Shown here one piece after another: positions 36,016 to 49,554 of a DNA stretch of 64,000 nucleotides. The stretch is taken from the NCBI GenBank assembly GCA_045613745.1, contig JAZLBP010000010.1, positions 124,001-188,000 on the forward strand, given 5' to 3'. The stretch's first letter is position 1. Every line of letters begins with the position of its first letter. The stretch comes from UBA940 sp045613745. GTDB lineage: Bacteria; Bacteroidota; Bacteroidia; Bacteroidales; Rikenellaceae. The notes under the pieces were generated by a model. That model worked only from the letters and a program-made list of their open reading frames with translations. It was not told where the DNA came from and searched no databases. A program made the position numbers and the translations under genes.

Positions 36016-36043
36016 TTCCAAGAAGGTCACACAACAAATGACC

Positions 36044-36084
36044 AAACGGACTTCTGCCCATCGGCGGAAGTCCGTTTTTCTTTA
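36044..36084 (+). terminator. Terminator after the small membrane protein gene
   Basis: AAACGGACTTC pairs with GGAAGTCCGTTT with an 11-base loop, followed by T-rich sequence. Confidence 0.88.
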
Positions 36085-36108
36085 TTTTAGTTATCACACA
36101 ATTAGAAA

Positions 36109-36220
36109 TTGTACAACAAGAGCAGATTCAAGGCTTGCGAAATTCGCCAAACCGCAGCATACTCGGCGTATGTGAGGATTTGGCGAATGAGCATAACAAT
36201 GAAGGTGCCTTGTTAGACAA
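36109..36220. repeat. Structured intergenic repeat, copy B
   Basis: Homologue of the 6165-6283 element. Outer arms TTGTACAACAAG and CTTGTTAGACAA pair. The inner ATTCGCCAAA pairs perfectly with TTTGGCGAAT, and the apical hairpin is CATAC-TCGGC-GTATG. Like copy A it follows an intrinsic terminator and lies downstream of a minus-strand gene (rpoC). Pairing is better preserved than in copy A, suggesting a functional RNA or DNA structure. Confidence 0.7.
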
Positions 36221-36225
36221 CTTAT

Positions 36226-36258
36226 AAAAAAAAGCCGCCCGAGTGTTCGGACGGCTTT
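36226..36258 (-). terminator. rpoBC operon terminator
   Basis: GCCGTCCGA-ACAC-TCGGGCGGC on the minus strand, followed by eight T. Confidence 0.9.
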
Positions 36259-36283
36259 CCTGAATATTTATAAGTCCAAAGAC

Positions 36284-40540
<4,257 letters not shown>

Positions 40541-40584
40541 AATTTGTTGTTTATCTGTTTGGTTCAACTGATAAATACGGTCTG

Positions 40585-43500
40585 TTATTGCAGTTTAACG
40601 CTCAGAGCAAGACCTTTCAGCTCGTGAAGCAACACGTTGAGTGACTCGGGGATACCCGCCTTGGGCAGGTTGTCGCCCTTAACGATTGCCTCGTAAGCCT
40701 TGGCACGACCCATAACGTCATCCGACTTGATGGTAAGAATCTCTTGGAGGATGTGCGATGCACCGAATGCCTCGAGTGCCCAAACCTCCATCTCTCCGAA
40801 ACGTTGACCACCAAATTGTGCTTTACCACCCAACGGTTGTTGTGTGATGAGCGAGTACGGGCCAATCGAACGGGCGTGCATCTTGTCATCAATCATGTGA
40901 CCGAGTTTCAGCATATAGGTAACACCTACGGTTGCCGGTTGGTCGAGTTTGTCACCGGTACCACCGTCGTACAGATAGGTCAAACCGTTCGAAGGAACGC
41001 CTGCCTGTGCAGTGTACTCGTTGATTTGGTCGAGCGATGCACCGTCGAAGATGGGGGTAGCAAATTTAACACCCAGTTCGCGACCTGCCCAGCCCAACAC
41101 AGCCTCGTAGATCTGACCAAGGTTCATACGCGAAGGCACACCCAGAGGGTTCAATACGATATCAACAATCGAACCGTCGGCCAAGAAAGGCATATCCTCG
41201 TCACGTACGATACGTGCTACGATACCTTTGTTACCGTGGCGACCCGCCATCTTATCACCCACTTTAAGTTTACGTTTCTTAGCGATGTAAACCTTTGCAA
41301 GTTGGATGATACCGTTGGGGAGTTCGTCACCATTGGTGATATTGTATTGCTCGCGTTTAACTTGTGCGTCACACTCTTTCCATTTCAGGATGTAGTTGTT
41401 CACGATTTGCGAAACCAAACCATTGATGCGAGCATCGTCGGTCCACTTGTCGGTCATCACTGCAAAGTAGTCCATATCCTCCAGCATCTTCTTGCTGAAA
41501 CGAATGCCTTTCGCATAGAGAACTACACCGTGGAAATCCTTGATACCTTGGCAGGTAACGCCGTTGAGCAGAGTCCACAACTTGTTAACCAAAGTAACTT
41601 TCAGGTCACCCTTAACAACATCGCCGTCAGCAGCAATTTTGTCCAAAGTTTGACGCTCGGCAGCTTTGCTCTTCTTGCTATCTTTGCCTACGCGGCTGAA
41701 CAATTTGGTATCAACTACCACACCGAACAGCGAAGGTTGAGCCTTCATCGAAGCATCCTTAACGTCGCCGGCCTTGTCACCGAAGATAGCACGCAGCAGT
41801 TTCTCCTCGGGCGAGGGATCGCTCTCACCTTTGGGGGTGATTTTACCTACGAGGATGTCACCGGGTTTAACCTCGGCACCCACGCGGATGATACCGTTCT
41901 CGTCCAAATCTTTGGTTGCGTCATCGCTTACGTTGGGGATATCGCTGGTCAGCTCCTCGACACCACGTTTGGTATCGCGAACCTCCATAATATACTCGTC
42001 AACGTGTACCGAAGTAAACACGTCGTCGCGTTGGATACGCTCCGAAATTACAATCGCGTCCTCGAAGTTGTAACCCTTCCAGGGCATGTATGCCACTTTC
42101 AGGTTGCGGCCGATTGCCAACTCACCGTGGTCGGTCGAGTAACCGTCGGTCATAATTTGGCCTTGTTTAACCTTCTCGCCAATCTTAACGATAGGTTTCA
42201 AGGTAATCGAGGTACTTTGGTTGGTTTTCAGGTAACGAGGCATCTTGTAGGTGGTAATCTCGGGCTCGAAGCTTGCGAGAATCTCATCCTCAGTACGCTC
42301 GTACTTAACCTGAATTTGCGAAGCATCAGCGAAGATTACCTCACCATCCTTCTCGGCGGTAATTTGGATACGGCTGTCGCGAACAACATCCTTCTCAATA
42401 CCTGTACCTACGATAGGTGCCTCACAAGTGATAAGAGGTACTGCCTGACGCATCATGTTCGATCCCATCAGCGCACGGTTCGCGTCATCGTGCTCCAAGA
42501 AAGGAATACAGCTTGCCGCGATAGATGCAATCTGGTTGGGCGCAACGTCCATCAGATTGATCTCGTTTGCAGTAACGGTGGGGAAGTCAGCCTCCAAACG
42601 TACTTTCACACGGTCGGGGTTGATGAAGTTACCCTCATCGTCGATGGGAGTGGTAGCCTGTGCGATGATCATTCCGGTCTCATCGTCAGCGCTGTAATAT
42701 TGGGTACCCTCGTCGCCCAAAACAACCTTACCGTTTTCAACCTTGCGGTAGGGAGTCTCGATGAAGCCCATATCGCTGATTTTCGCATAAACGCAAAGCG
42801 ACGAAATCAGACCGATGTTCGGACCCTCAGGGGTCTCGATGGGACACAGACGACCATAGTGGGTGTAGTGAACGTCACGAACCTCGAAACCTGCACGCTC
42901 ACGCGACAGACCGCCGGGACCCAGAGCCGACAAACGACGTTTGTGGGTAATCTCCGACATCGGGTTGGTTTGGTCCATAAATTGCGACAACTGGTTGGTA
43001 CCAAAGAACGAGTTGATAACGCTGGTCAAAGTCTTGGCGTTAATCAGCTCCATAGGAGTAAACACCTCGTTGTCACGAACGTTCATACGCTCACGGATGG
43101 TGCGGGCCATACGAACGAAACCAATCGAGAACTGGTTGGCCAATTGCTCGCCCACGGTACGAACACGACGGTTCGACAAGTGGTCAATATCGTCCAACTC
43201 GGCTTTCGAGTTGATGAGTTGAATCAAATACTTGATAATAGCGATGATGTCCTCTTTGGTCAAGACGCGAATCGACGGGTCGGTATCAAGATCCAACTTC
43301 TTGTTGATACGGTAACGACCAACCTCACCGAGGTCGTAACGTTTATCCGAGAAGAACAACTTGTCGATAACATCCTTGGCGGTTGCATCATCAGGTGGCT
43401 CCGAGTTGCGCAATTGCCTATAGATATAAGCCACAGCCTCACGCTCTGAGTCACAGGTGTCCTTTTGCAAGGTATTATATATAATAGAGTAGTCGATGCC

Positions 43501-44403
43501 GCTCGAACTCTCCTTGTGCAGGAGGATAGTCTTAGCACCGCTCTCAATGATCTCGTCGATGTGCTCCTCCGACAAAACGGTCTCGCGATCAACGATGATA
43601 CGGTTACGCTCAATAGATACCACCTCGCCGGTATCCTCATCTACGAAGTCCTCATACCAGCTGGTAAGTACACGGGCAGCCAACTTGCGACCAATGGCTT
43701 TTTGCAGATTGCCTTTGGTAACCTTAATCTCGTCAGCCAGGTCGAAAATACCCAGAATTTGACGGTCGGTCTCAAAACAGATGGCACGCAACAGAGTGGT
43801 TACGGGTAACTTCTTTTTACGGTCGATGTAAGCATACATCACATTGTTGATGTCGGTAGCGAACTCAATCCACGAACCCTTGAAGGGGATGATACGTGCC
43901 GAGTACAATTTGGTACCGTTGGTGTGAGTGCTTTGACCGAAGAATACACCGGGCGAACGGTGCAACTGCGAAACGACAACACGCTCCGCGCCATTGATAA
44001 CAAATGTAGCGCGAGGCGTCATGTAAGGAACGGTTCCCAGGTAAACATCACTCTCCTTGGGCTCGAACTCCTCGTGTTCGGGGTCGGTGCAGTATAATTT
44101 GAGTTTCGCTTTCAGAGGTACGCAATAAGTCAGACCACGCTCCAAGCACTCCTCAATCGAATAACGAGGAGGGTCAATAGAGTAGTCCAAAAACTCCAAA
44201 ACGAAATTATTTCTTGTGTCGGTGATGGGGAAGTTCTCGTTGAAGACGCGATACAAGCCTTCGTTCTTGCGATTCTCGGGGGTAGTGCCGAGTTGGAAGA
44301 ACTCCCTGAATGATTTAAGCTGAATCTCCAGAAAGTCAGGATATGCCATCCTGTTCTTTACTGTCGAAAAGCTGATTCGTTGGTTTTGCTTTTGTGTGGA
44401 CAT
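40585..44403 (-). CDS. rpoB: RNA polymerase subunit beta
   Basis: A 1272-residue RNA polymerase subunit. The rifampicin-determining region reads GTNQLSQFMDQTNPMSE, then THKRRLSALGPGGL, with wild-type residues at the usual resistance positions, so rifampicin sensitivity is predicted from this region alone. The C-terminal GGKAQFGGQRFGEMEVWALEA and the ADGMPFLADGS-like DMPFLADGS segment are standard. It lies between rplL and rpoC, as in nearly all bacteria. Confidence 0.98.
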   Translation of the reverse strand: MSTQKQNQRISFSTVKNRMAYPDFLEIQLKSFREFFQLGTTPENRKNEGLYRVFNENFPITDTRNNFVLEFLDYSIDPPRYSIEECLERGLTYCVPLKAKLKLYCTDPEHEEFEPKESDVYLGTVPYMTPRATFVINGAERVVVSQLHRSPGVFFGQSTHTNGTKLYSARIIPFKGSWIEFATDINNVMYAYIDRKKKLPVTTLLRAICFETDRQILGIFDLADEIKVTKGNLQKAIGRKLAARVLTSWYEDFVDEDTGEVVSIERNRIIVDRETVLSEEHIDEIIESGAKTILLHKESSSGIDYSIIYNTLQKDTCDSEREAVAYIYRQLRNSEPPDDATAKDVIDKLFFSDKRYDLGEVGRYRINKKLDLDTDPSIRVLTKEDIIAIIKYLIQLINSKAELDDIDHLSNRRVRTVGEQLANQFSIGFVRMARTIRERMNVRDNEVFTPMELINAKTLTSVINSFFGTNQLSQFMDQTNPMSEITHKRRLSALGPGGLSRERAGFEVRDVHYTHYGRLCPIETPEGPNIGLISSLCVYAKISDMGFIETPYRKVENGKVVLGDEGTQYYSADDETGMIIAQATTPIDDEGNFINPDRVKVRLEADFPTVTANEINLMDVAPNQIASIAASCIPFLEHDDANRALMGSNMMRQAVPLITCEAPIVGTGIEKDVVRDSRIQITAEKDGEVIFADASQIQVKYERTEDEILASFEPEITTYKMPRYLKTNQSTSITLKPIVKIGEKVKQGQIMTDGYSTDHGELAIGRNLKVAYMPWKGYNFEDAIVISERIQRDDVFTSVHVDEYIMEVRDTKRGVEELTSDIPNVSDDATKDLDENGIIRVGAEVKPGDILVGKITPKGESDPSPEEKLLRAIFGDKAGDVKDASMKAQPSLFGVVVDTKLFSRVGKDSKKSKAAERQTLDKIAADGDVVKGDLKVTLVNKLWTLLNGVTCQGIKDFHGVVLYAKGIRFSKKMLEDMDYFAVMTDKWTDDARINGLVSQIVNNYILKWKECDAQVKREQYNITNGDELPNGIIQLAKVYIAKKRKLKVGDKMAGRHGNKGIVARIVRDEDMPFLADGSIVDIVLNPLGVPSRMNLGQIYEAVLGWAGRELGVKFATPIFDGASLDQINEYTAQAGVPSNGLTYLYDGGTGDKLDQPATVGVTYMLKLGHMIDDKMHARSIGPYSLITQQPLGGKAQFGGQRFGEMEVWALEAFGASHILQEILTIKSDDVMGRAKAYEAIVKGDNLPKAGIPESLNVLLHELKGLALSVKLQ

Positions 44404-44615
44404 CTATCCAAAAATTTTGTTGAAGTTAATATTAACTCTTTCTGAATTCTCAGAATCTGCGGCCCTCGAACAACCTGATTACAAGAGCCTTATGTCGCAA
44501 AATAAGGGGGTCGGCAAACACACTGCGAGCCTATTCCCTATTTTAGACGCGAAAAGGCATAGAGCCTATTTGCATAGGCCCTACACCTGAACGTCTATTG
44601 AATAATAAGTATAAA
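44404..44615 (-). promoter_or_regulatory. rplL-rpoB intergenic region with GNRA hairpin
   Basis: The 212-base gap holds no gene. On the minus strand a perfect hairpin GCCTAT-GCAA-ATAGGC (44579-44564) with a GNRA loop overlaps a competing pairing with GGCATAG/CTATGCC. This spot holds a partial terminator and processing site in other bacteria and may set the ratio of L12 to polymerase here. Confidence 0.5.
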
Positions 44616-44990
44616 TTACTTAACTTCAACTTCTGCTCCTGCCTCCTCGAGTTGAGCTTTGATCGACTCAGCCTCCTCTTTCGAAACGCCTTCTTTAACG
44701 GCTTTAGGAGCACCGTCAACGAGTTCTTTAGCCTCTTTCAGACCGAGACCGGTAACCTCTTTAACAACTTTTACTACGCCAAGTTTAGCTTGACCTGCGT
44801 TTTTCAGGATAACGTCGAAGCTAGTTTTCTCAGCAGCAGCAGCCTCACCAGCAGCGGGTGCAGCAGCAACAGCAACAGCTGCAGCAGCGGGTTCAATACC
44901 ATACTCCTCTTTCAGGATGGTTGCCAACTCGTTTACTTCTTTAACAGTAAGGTTTACCAACTCTTCTGCCAATACTTTTACATCTGCCAT
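44616..44990 (-). CDS. rplL: Ribosomal protein L7/L12
   Basis: A 124-residue stalk protein that recruits translational GTPases. The N-terminal dimerisation helix (MADVKVLAEELVNLTVKEV) is followed by an Ala/Glu hinge (about 35-55). The globular C-terminal domain has GLGLKEAKELVDGAPKAVKEGV. Complete and typical. Confidence 0.98.
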   Translation of the reverse strand: MADVKVLAEELVNLTVKEVNELATILKEEYGIEPAAAAVAVAAAPAAGEAAAAEKTSFDVILKNAGQAKLGVVKVVKEVTGLGLKEAKELVDGAPKAVKEGVSKEEAESIKAQLEEAGAEVEVK

Positions 44991-45029
44991 TTTATATACT
45001 TTTTAAATTGTTTGACTTGTGATGATAAA

Positions 45030-45554
45030 TTAATTGTTTCTTTCTTCCAGACTCTTTACGAGGCCAGCAATTTTTTGTCCGGCATTCGACTGCAGAGCGC
45101 TAATGACGTTCTTAGCAGGCGATTGCAGCAACATAACGATATCGCCGATAAGTTCTTCGCGGCTCTTGATGTTGCACAGTGCTTCGAGGTTCTCGTCACC
45201 AACATAAACACAATCTTGAACGCTAGCAGCTTTCAGGATGGGTTTGTCGCAGCTCTTGCGGAACTCACGGATGAGAACTGCGGGAGCTTTTGCGGTTTGG
45301 GTGAACATGATTGCGGTCGAACCTTTCAACACGCCCATCAGACCTTCATCAGCTTTATCTACTGCCTCCAAAGCTTTGCCGAGCAGGGTGTTTTTAACTA
45401 CTACGAGTTTAACATCGCTCTCGAAGCATTTGCGACGCAAGTTCGCGGTTTGCTCTGCATTGAGGGCCGAAATATCGGTCAAGTAGAAGCCTGCATATTG
45501 TTGGAGCTGCTCTGCCAAACCGTTGATAACTGTTTGTTTTTCGTTCTTTGTCAT
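45030..45554 (-). CDS. rplJ: Ribosomal protein L10
   Basis: A 174-residue protein that anchors L7/L12 on 23S rRNA. The N-terminal LRRKCFESDVKLVVVKNTLL is the rRNA-binding part; the C-terminal helix binds L12 dimers. It sits before rplL with a 39-base gap, as usual; in other bacteria L10-L12 represses its own mRNA. Confidence 0.97.
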   Translation of the reverse strand: MTKNEKQTVINGLAEQLQQYAGFYLTDISALNAEQTANLRRKCFESDVKLVVVKNTLLGKALEAVDKADEGLMGVLKGSTAIMFTQTAKAPAVLIREFRKSCDKPILKAASVQDCVYVGDENLEALCNIKSREELIGDIVMLLQSPAKNVISALQSNAGQKIAGLVKSLEERNN

Positions 45555-45574
45555 ACTCTTACAATATTACTTCT

Positions 45575-46273
45575 TTACTTAACATCTACCGATTTGATAT
45601 CAACTGCGATACCGGGGCTCATAGTCGACGACAGGTAAAGGCTCAATACATAGGTACCTTTCGATGCGGCGGGTTTCAATTTAACAACGGTGCTGATGAA
45701 CTCTTTCGCGTTGTCGATGATTTGTTCGGGAGTGAACGAAACCTTACCAATCGAGGTGTGTACGATACCGTATTTGTCAACTTTGAAGTCGATCTTACCG
45801 GCCTTAACCTCAGTTACGGCTTTACCAACCTCCATGGTTACAGTACCGGTTTTGGGGTTCGGCATCAGGCCACGGGGACCCAGAATACGACCCAAAGCAC
45901 CTACTTTGGCCATTACGTTGGGAGTACAGATGATAACATCAACGTCGGTCCAACCGCCTTTGATTTTCTCAACATACTCATCCAAGCCTACATAATCCGC
46001 ACCGGCTGCTTTCGCCTCGCTCTCCTTGTCGGGAGTACAGAGAACCAATACGCGAACGGTTTTACCGGTTCCGTGGGGAAGGGTTACAACGCCGCGAACC
46101 ATTTGGTTCGATTTACGAGGGTCAACACCCAAGCGAATGTCAATATCCACCGAAGCATCGAATTTCGTAAAGGTAATATCCTTCACAAGAGCGGCCGCCT
46201 CATCCAGCTTGTAGACTTTGTTGAAGTCCACTTTAGCTTGGGCTGCTTTTTGATTTTTTGTCAGTTTACTCAT
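45575..46273 (-). CDS. rplA: Ribosomal protein L1
   Basis: A 232-residue protein of the L1 stalk near the E site. LPHGTGKTVRVLVL, GPRGLMPNPKTGTV and the segment KTGKIDFKVDKYG-like AGKIDFKVDKYG are diagnostic. The start MSKLTKNQK is preferred to MNHMSK three codons upstream, since it gives the usual N-terminus. It is 20 bases from rplJ and follows rplK. Confidence 0.98.
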   Translation of the reverse strand: MSKLTKNQKAAQAKVDFNKVYKLDEAAALVKDITFTKFDASVDIDIRLGVDPRKSNQMVRGVVTLPHGTGKTVRVLVLCTPDKESEAKAAGADYVGLDEYVEKIKGGWTDVDVIICTPNVMAKVGALGRILGPRGLMPNPKTGTVTMEVGKAVTEVKAGKIDFKVDKYGIVHTSIGKVSFTPEQIIDNAKEFISTVVKLKPAASKGTYVLSLYLSSTMSPGIAVDIKSVDVK

Positions 46274-46298
46274 ATGATTCAATTACGCTTTAAGGAAA

Positions 46299-46724
46299 TT
46301 ACTCGACAACGGTTATACCCATACTGCGAGCAGTACCGGCTACCATGCTCATTGCCGACTCAATAGTGAAACAGTTCAAATCGCTCATTTTGCTCTCAGC
46401 GATGGCACGTACTTGTTCCCAAGTAACTTGACCAACTTTCGAACGGTTAGGCTCTTTCGAACCCGAGCTGATTTTAGCAGCCTCTTTGAGTTGGATGGCT
46501 ACGGGCGGTTGTTTAACGACGAAATCAAACGATTTGTCGCTGTACACCGTGATAATTACGGGCAATACTTTACCTGCCGACTCCTGTGTACGTGCATTGA
46601 ATTGTTTGCAGAAGTCCATGATGTTGACTCCTTTCGAACCCAATGCAGGTCCAACGGGGGGCGAAGGATTAGCGGCACCACCTTTAATCTGCAACTTAAT
46701 AAATGCAGCAATTTCTTTTGCCAT
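46299..46724 (-). CDS. rplK: Ribosomal protein L11
   Basis: A 141-residue protein of the GTPase centre. PSPPVGPALGSKGVNIMDFCKQFN is the thiostrepton-loop region, and the C-terminal RSMGITVVE closes the rRNA-binding domain. Normal length. It follows nusG with a short gap. Confidence 0.98.
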   Translation of the reverse strand: MAKEIAAFIKLQIKGGAANPSPPVGPALGSKGVNIMDFCKQFNARTQESAGKVLPVIITVYSDKSFDFVVKQPPVAIQLKEAAKISSGSKEPNRSKVGQVTWEQVRAIAESKMSDLNCFTIESAMSMVAGTARSMGITVVE

Positions 46725-46740
46725 AATCTTTCCTGGTTAA

Positions 46741-47382
46741 TTATTCTTTTTCTACTTGTGTGAAGCTCAACTCCATAGGAGTCTTGCGACCAAATATCTT
46801 CACTGAAACGGTGACTTTCTTGCGATCAGCATCGATGCTGTCAACAACACCGGGGAAACCTGAGAAGGGTCCATCGGTAACTTTGACAGTCTCGCCAACA
46901 CAGTAAAGTACTTCCATCTCCTCCTCGCCTGCACTGATTTCGTCGACACGGCCGAGTATCCTGCTTACCTCCTGAGGGCGCAGTGGGGTAGCATTCATTT
47001 TCTTGTTGTCCTCTTTGGTGTCTCCGAGGAAGCCCAGTACATTCGGGGTGTTGCGAAGGATATATGGAACATCGCCTGTAAAGATGCACTCGACCAATAC
47101 GTAACCGGGGTACGATACACGCTCCTTGCTTACTTTCTTACCGTTACGAACGGTAAAGACTTTTTCGGTTGGGATAAGTACCTGAAAAATACGGTCTTCG
47201 AGGTGAAGGTGACGGATCTCGGACTCAATATACTCCTTAACCTTATTCTCCTTACCACCGATAGCCCGTACTACATACCAAGCCGGCTCTGCCTTTTGCT
47301 CTACTTGCTCCTTGTTGAGTTTTGCACGCTCCTCTTGGGGAAGCGCTTTCAGCTCACTTGCGGGCACTTTAATCTCTGTCAT
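46741..47382 (-). CDS. nusG: Transcription factor NusG
   Basis: A 213-residue elongation factor. The NGN domain (WYVVRAIGGKENKVKEYIE to about residue 130) and the KOW domain (VKVTDGPFSGFPGVVDSID) are intact. An N-terminal extension of about 30 residues precedes WYVVR, as seen in many Bacteroidetes NusG proteins. It is downstream of secE, the conserved secE-nusG pair. Confidence 0.97.
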   Translation of the reverse strand: MTEIKVPASELKALPQEERAKLNKEQVEQKAEPAWYVVRAIGGKENKVKEYIESEIRHLHLEDRIFQVLIPTEKVFTVRNGKKVSKERVSYPGYVLVECIFTGDVPYILRNTPNVLGFLGDTKEDNKKMNATPLRPQEVSRILGRVDEISAGEEEMEVLYCVGETVKVTDGPFSGFPGVVDSIDADRKKVTVSVKIFGRKTPMELSFTQVEKE

Positions 47383-47413
47383 ATCTACGTTAAACTAAAT
47401 ATGAAAGGGTTAA

Positions 47414-47605
47414 TTAATAGAGCAGGCTGTAAATGGCCTTCATCAGGTTCTCGAACGCCAAGTCAATAACCTCGATACCAAGTGCGATGATTATGGAAGC
47501 TACCATCACAACAATGGTCGACGATTGAAGACTTTTCATCGACGGCCAAGCTACCTTCTGTACAAGTTCTTTATAGGATTCTTTGATGTAATTTATCAGT
47601 TTCAT
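47414..47605 (-). CDS. secE: Preprotein translocase subunit SecE
   Basis: A 63-residue single-membrane-span protein of the SecYEG channel. ESYKELVQKVAWPS is the conserved amphipathic helix, and the membrane segment is at about 28-55. The start MKLINYIKES is used; the longer frame from 47659 would run into tRNA-Trp and is not credible. It lies between tRNA-Trp and nusG, the standard location. Confidence 0.95.
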   Translation of the reverse strand: MKLINYIKESYKELVQKVAWPSMKSLQSSTIVVMVASIIIALGIEVIDLAFENLMKAIYSLLY

Positions 47606-47629
47606 AACTGCTTTCTTCTCTTTAACAAG

Positions 47630-47700
47630 CAGGAGCAGAGAGATTCGAACTCCCATCAACGGTTTTGGAGACCGCTATTCTACCCTTGAACTATGCTCCT
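47630..47700 (-). tRNA. tRNA-Trp (CCA)
   Basis: A 71-base cloverleaf with a 7-bp acceptor stem (AGGAGCA/TGCTCCT), anticodon CCA and discriminator G. It lies between tuf and secE, the conserved order in Bacteroidetes. Confidence 0.97.
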
Positions 47701-47705
47701 AAATT

Positions 47706-47729
47706 GCAGGGTCCTTTTACAGACCCTGC
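47706..47729 (-). other. Hairpin between tuf and tRNA-Trp
   Basis: Perfect GCAGGGTC stem with an eight-base loop, without a T-tract. It may be a 3' end or processing signal for the tuf mRNA rather than a full terminator. Confidence 0.6.
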
Positions 47730-47747
47730 GCGGGTATATTCAATAAA

Positions 47748-48932
47748 TTATTGAACGATTTTGGTTACTTGACCAGCACCTACGGTACGACCACCCTCAC
47801 GGATTGCGAAACGCAGACCCTCGTTGATAGCTACGGGGTAGATCAGTTTCACGTTGATCGATACGTTGTCACCGGGCATTACCATATCTACACCCTCGGG
47901 CAGGCTAACCTCACCGGTTACGTCCATAGTACGGAGATAGAATTGGGGACGGTATTTGTTGTGGTAAGGAGCGTGACGACCACCCTCTTCTTTCTTCAGG
48001 ATGTAAACCTCAGCGGTAAACTCAGTGTGGGGAGTAATCGAACCGGGTTTAGCAACAACCATACCACGTTTAACGTCTTTCTTGTCGATACCACGCATCA
48101 GCAGACCTACGTTGTCACCAGCCTCACCCGAATCGAGCAGCTTACGGAACATCTCAACACCGGTACAAGTCGAAGTCAGAGTCTTCTCATCCAGACCGAT
48201 AATCTCTACGGGGTCACCAACTTTGATAACACCAGTCTCGATACGACCAGTAAGTACGGTACCACGACCAGTGATCGAGAATACGTCCTCAACAGGCATC
48301 AAGAAGGGTTTCTCGTTCTCACGAGGAGGAATGGGAATGAACTCGTCAACAGCGTTCATCAGCTCCATAATTTTCTCCTCCCAAGTGGGCTCACCATTCA
48401 GACCACCGAGAGCCGAACCACGGATAACGGGGCTGTTCTCATCGAAGTCGTATTTTGCGAGCAGGTCACGAACCTCCATCTCAACGAGGTCGAGCATCTC
48501 TGCATCGTCAACCATATCACATTTGTTCAAGAAAACAACGATGCGGGGAACGTTTACTTGTTTTGCCAACAGAACGTGCTCGTTGGTTTGGGGCATAGGA
48601 CCATCAGTAGCAGCTACTACGAGGATTGCACCGTCCATTTGAGCAGCACCAGTTACCATGTTCTTTACATAGTCGGCGTGGCCGGGGCAGTCTACGTGAG
48701 CGTAGTGACGGCTAGCGGTTTGATACTCAACGTGAGCAGTGTTAATGGTGATACCACGCTCTTTCTCCTCGGGTGCGTTGTCGATCGAGTCGAACGAACG
48801 GAGCTCCGAAAGACCTTTGTTTGCGAGAACAGTGGTGATAGCTGCAGTAAGGGTAGTTTTACCGTGGTCAACGTGACCGATGGTACCAATGTTTACGTGC
48901 GGCTTACTTCTGTCAAATTTTTCTTTTGCCAT
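47748..48932 (-). CDS. tuf: Elongation factor Tu
   Basis: A 394-residue GTPase that delivers aminoacyl-tRNA to the ribosome. GHVDHGKT (P-loop), DCPGHADYVKNMVTG and NKCDMVDD are all present, and domains 2 and 3 are complete. It lies between tRNA-Gly and tRNA-Trp in the tRNA-tuf-secE-nusG cluster. Confidence 0.99.
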   Translation of the reverse strand: MAKEKFDRSKPHVNIGTIGHVDHGKTTLTAAITTVLANKGLSELRSFDSIDNAPEEKERGITINTAHVEYQTASRHYAHVDCPGHADYVKNMVTGAAQMDGAILVVAATDGPMPQTNEHVLLAKQVNVPRIVVFLNKCDMVDDAEMLDLVEMEVRDLLAKYDFDENSPVIRGSALGGLNGEPTWEEKIMELMNAVDEFIPIPPRENEKPFLMPVEDVFSITGRGTVLTGRIETGVIKVGDPVEIIGLDEKTLTSTCTGVEMFRKLLDSGEAGDNVGLLMRGIDKKDVKRGMVVAKPGSITPHTEFTAEVYILKKEEGGRHAPYHNKYRPQFYLRTMDVTGEVSLPEGVDMVMPGDNVSINVKLIYPVAINEGLRFAIREGGRTVGAGQVTKIVQ

Positions 48933-49046
48933 GAGTGAAAAATATTAAAAATTTATAAAGTTTTTCTTTGTTCTTCTTGCGCAGTTTCTCATACAAACAA
49001 CTACGTGACACATCCTCTTATGCATCACATAGTTGCGTTGTTTTAG

Positions 49047-49119
49047 AGCGGAAGACGAGGCTCAAACTCGCGACCCTTAGCTTGGAAGGCTAATGCTCTA
49101 TCAACTGAGCTACTTCCGC
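49047..49119 (-). tRNA. tRNA-Gly (TCC)
   Basis: A 73-base cloverleaf with acceptor GCGGAAG/CTTCCGC and anticodon TCC. It is third in the tRNA-Thr, tRNA-Tyr, tRNA-Gly run in front of tuf. Confidence 0.97.
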
Positions 49120-49156
49120 AAAAAACGACACAGCCTCGCGGCCGGTCGTAACTTTG

Positions 49157-49239
49157 TGGGAGAAGATGGATTCGAACCACCGAAGGCGTAAGCCAGCAGA
49201 TTTACAGTCTGCCCCATTTGGCCACTCTGGTATTCTCCC
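49157..49239 (-). tRNA. tRNA-Tyr (GTA)
   Basis: An 83-base class II tRNA with a long variable arm (GGCTTACGCC region) and anticodon GTA. Discriminator A. Confidence 0.97.
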
Positions 49240-49260
49240 AAAACTATTTTCTAAAAGCTG

Positions 49261-49334
49261 AGCCGATGGAGGGATTCGAACCCCCGACCAGCTGATTACA
49301 AATCAGCTGCTCTGGCCAACTGAGCTACATCGGC
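49261..49334 (-). tRNA. tRNA-Thr (TGT)
   Basis: A 74-base cloverleaf with acceptor GCCGATG/CATCGGC, anticodon TGT and discriminator U. It is first in the cluster, just after the operon promoter. Confidence 0.97.
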
Positions 49335-49353
49335 ATTTGTCGTTTTCGGAGTG

Positions 49354-49361
49354 CAAATATA
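49354..49361 (-). promoter_or_regulatory. Promoter -7 box of the tRNA-tuf-rpoBC cluster
   Basis: TATATTTG on the minus strand, about 20 bases before tRNA-Thr. The flank up to 49554 is A/T-rich with no gene, suitable for a strong promoter. Confidence 0.7.
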
Positions 49362-49554
49362 TGCACTTTATTTTAAACTACCAAATACAACCGATATTTT
49401 TTTTAGTTTTCTTGCGGAATAGTCGAAGAACCACTGATTCACCGCCCGAATTAAACTCGCTTGGCAAATCGACCACAAATGTACAACTATTTTGCGGATT
49501 ACAAAATAGTAGACTGCTTTTTTTGCAAAAAAAACTCACAAATAGCTCTGAGGC

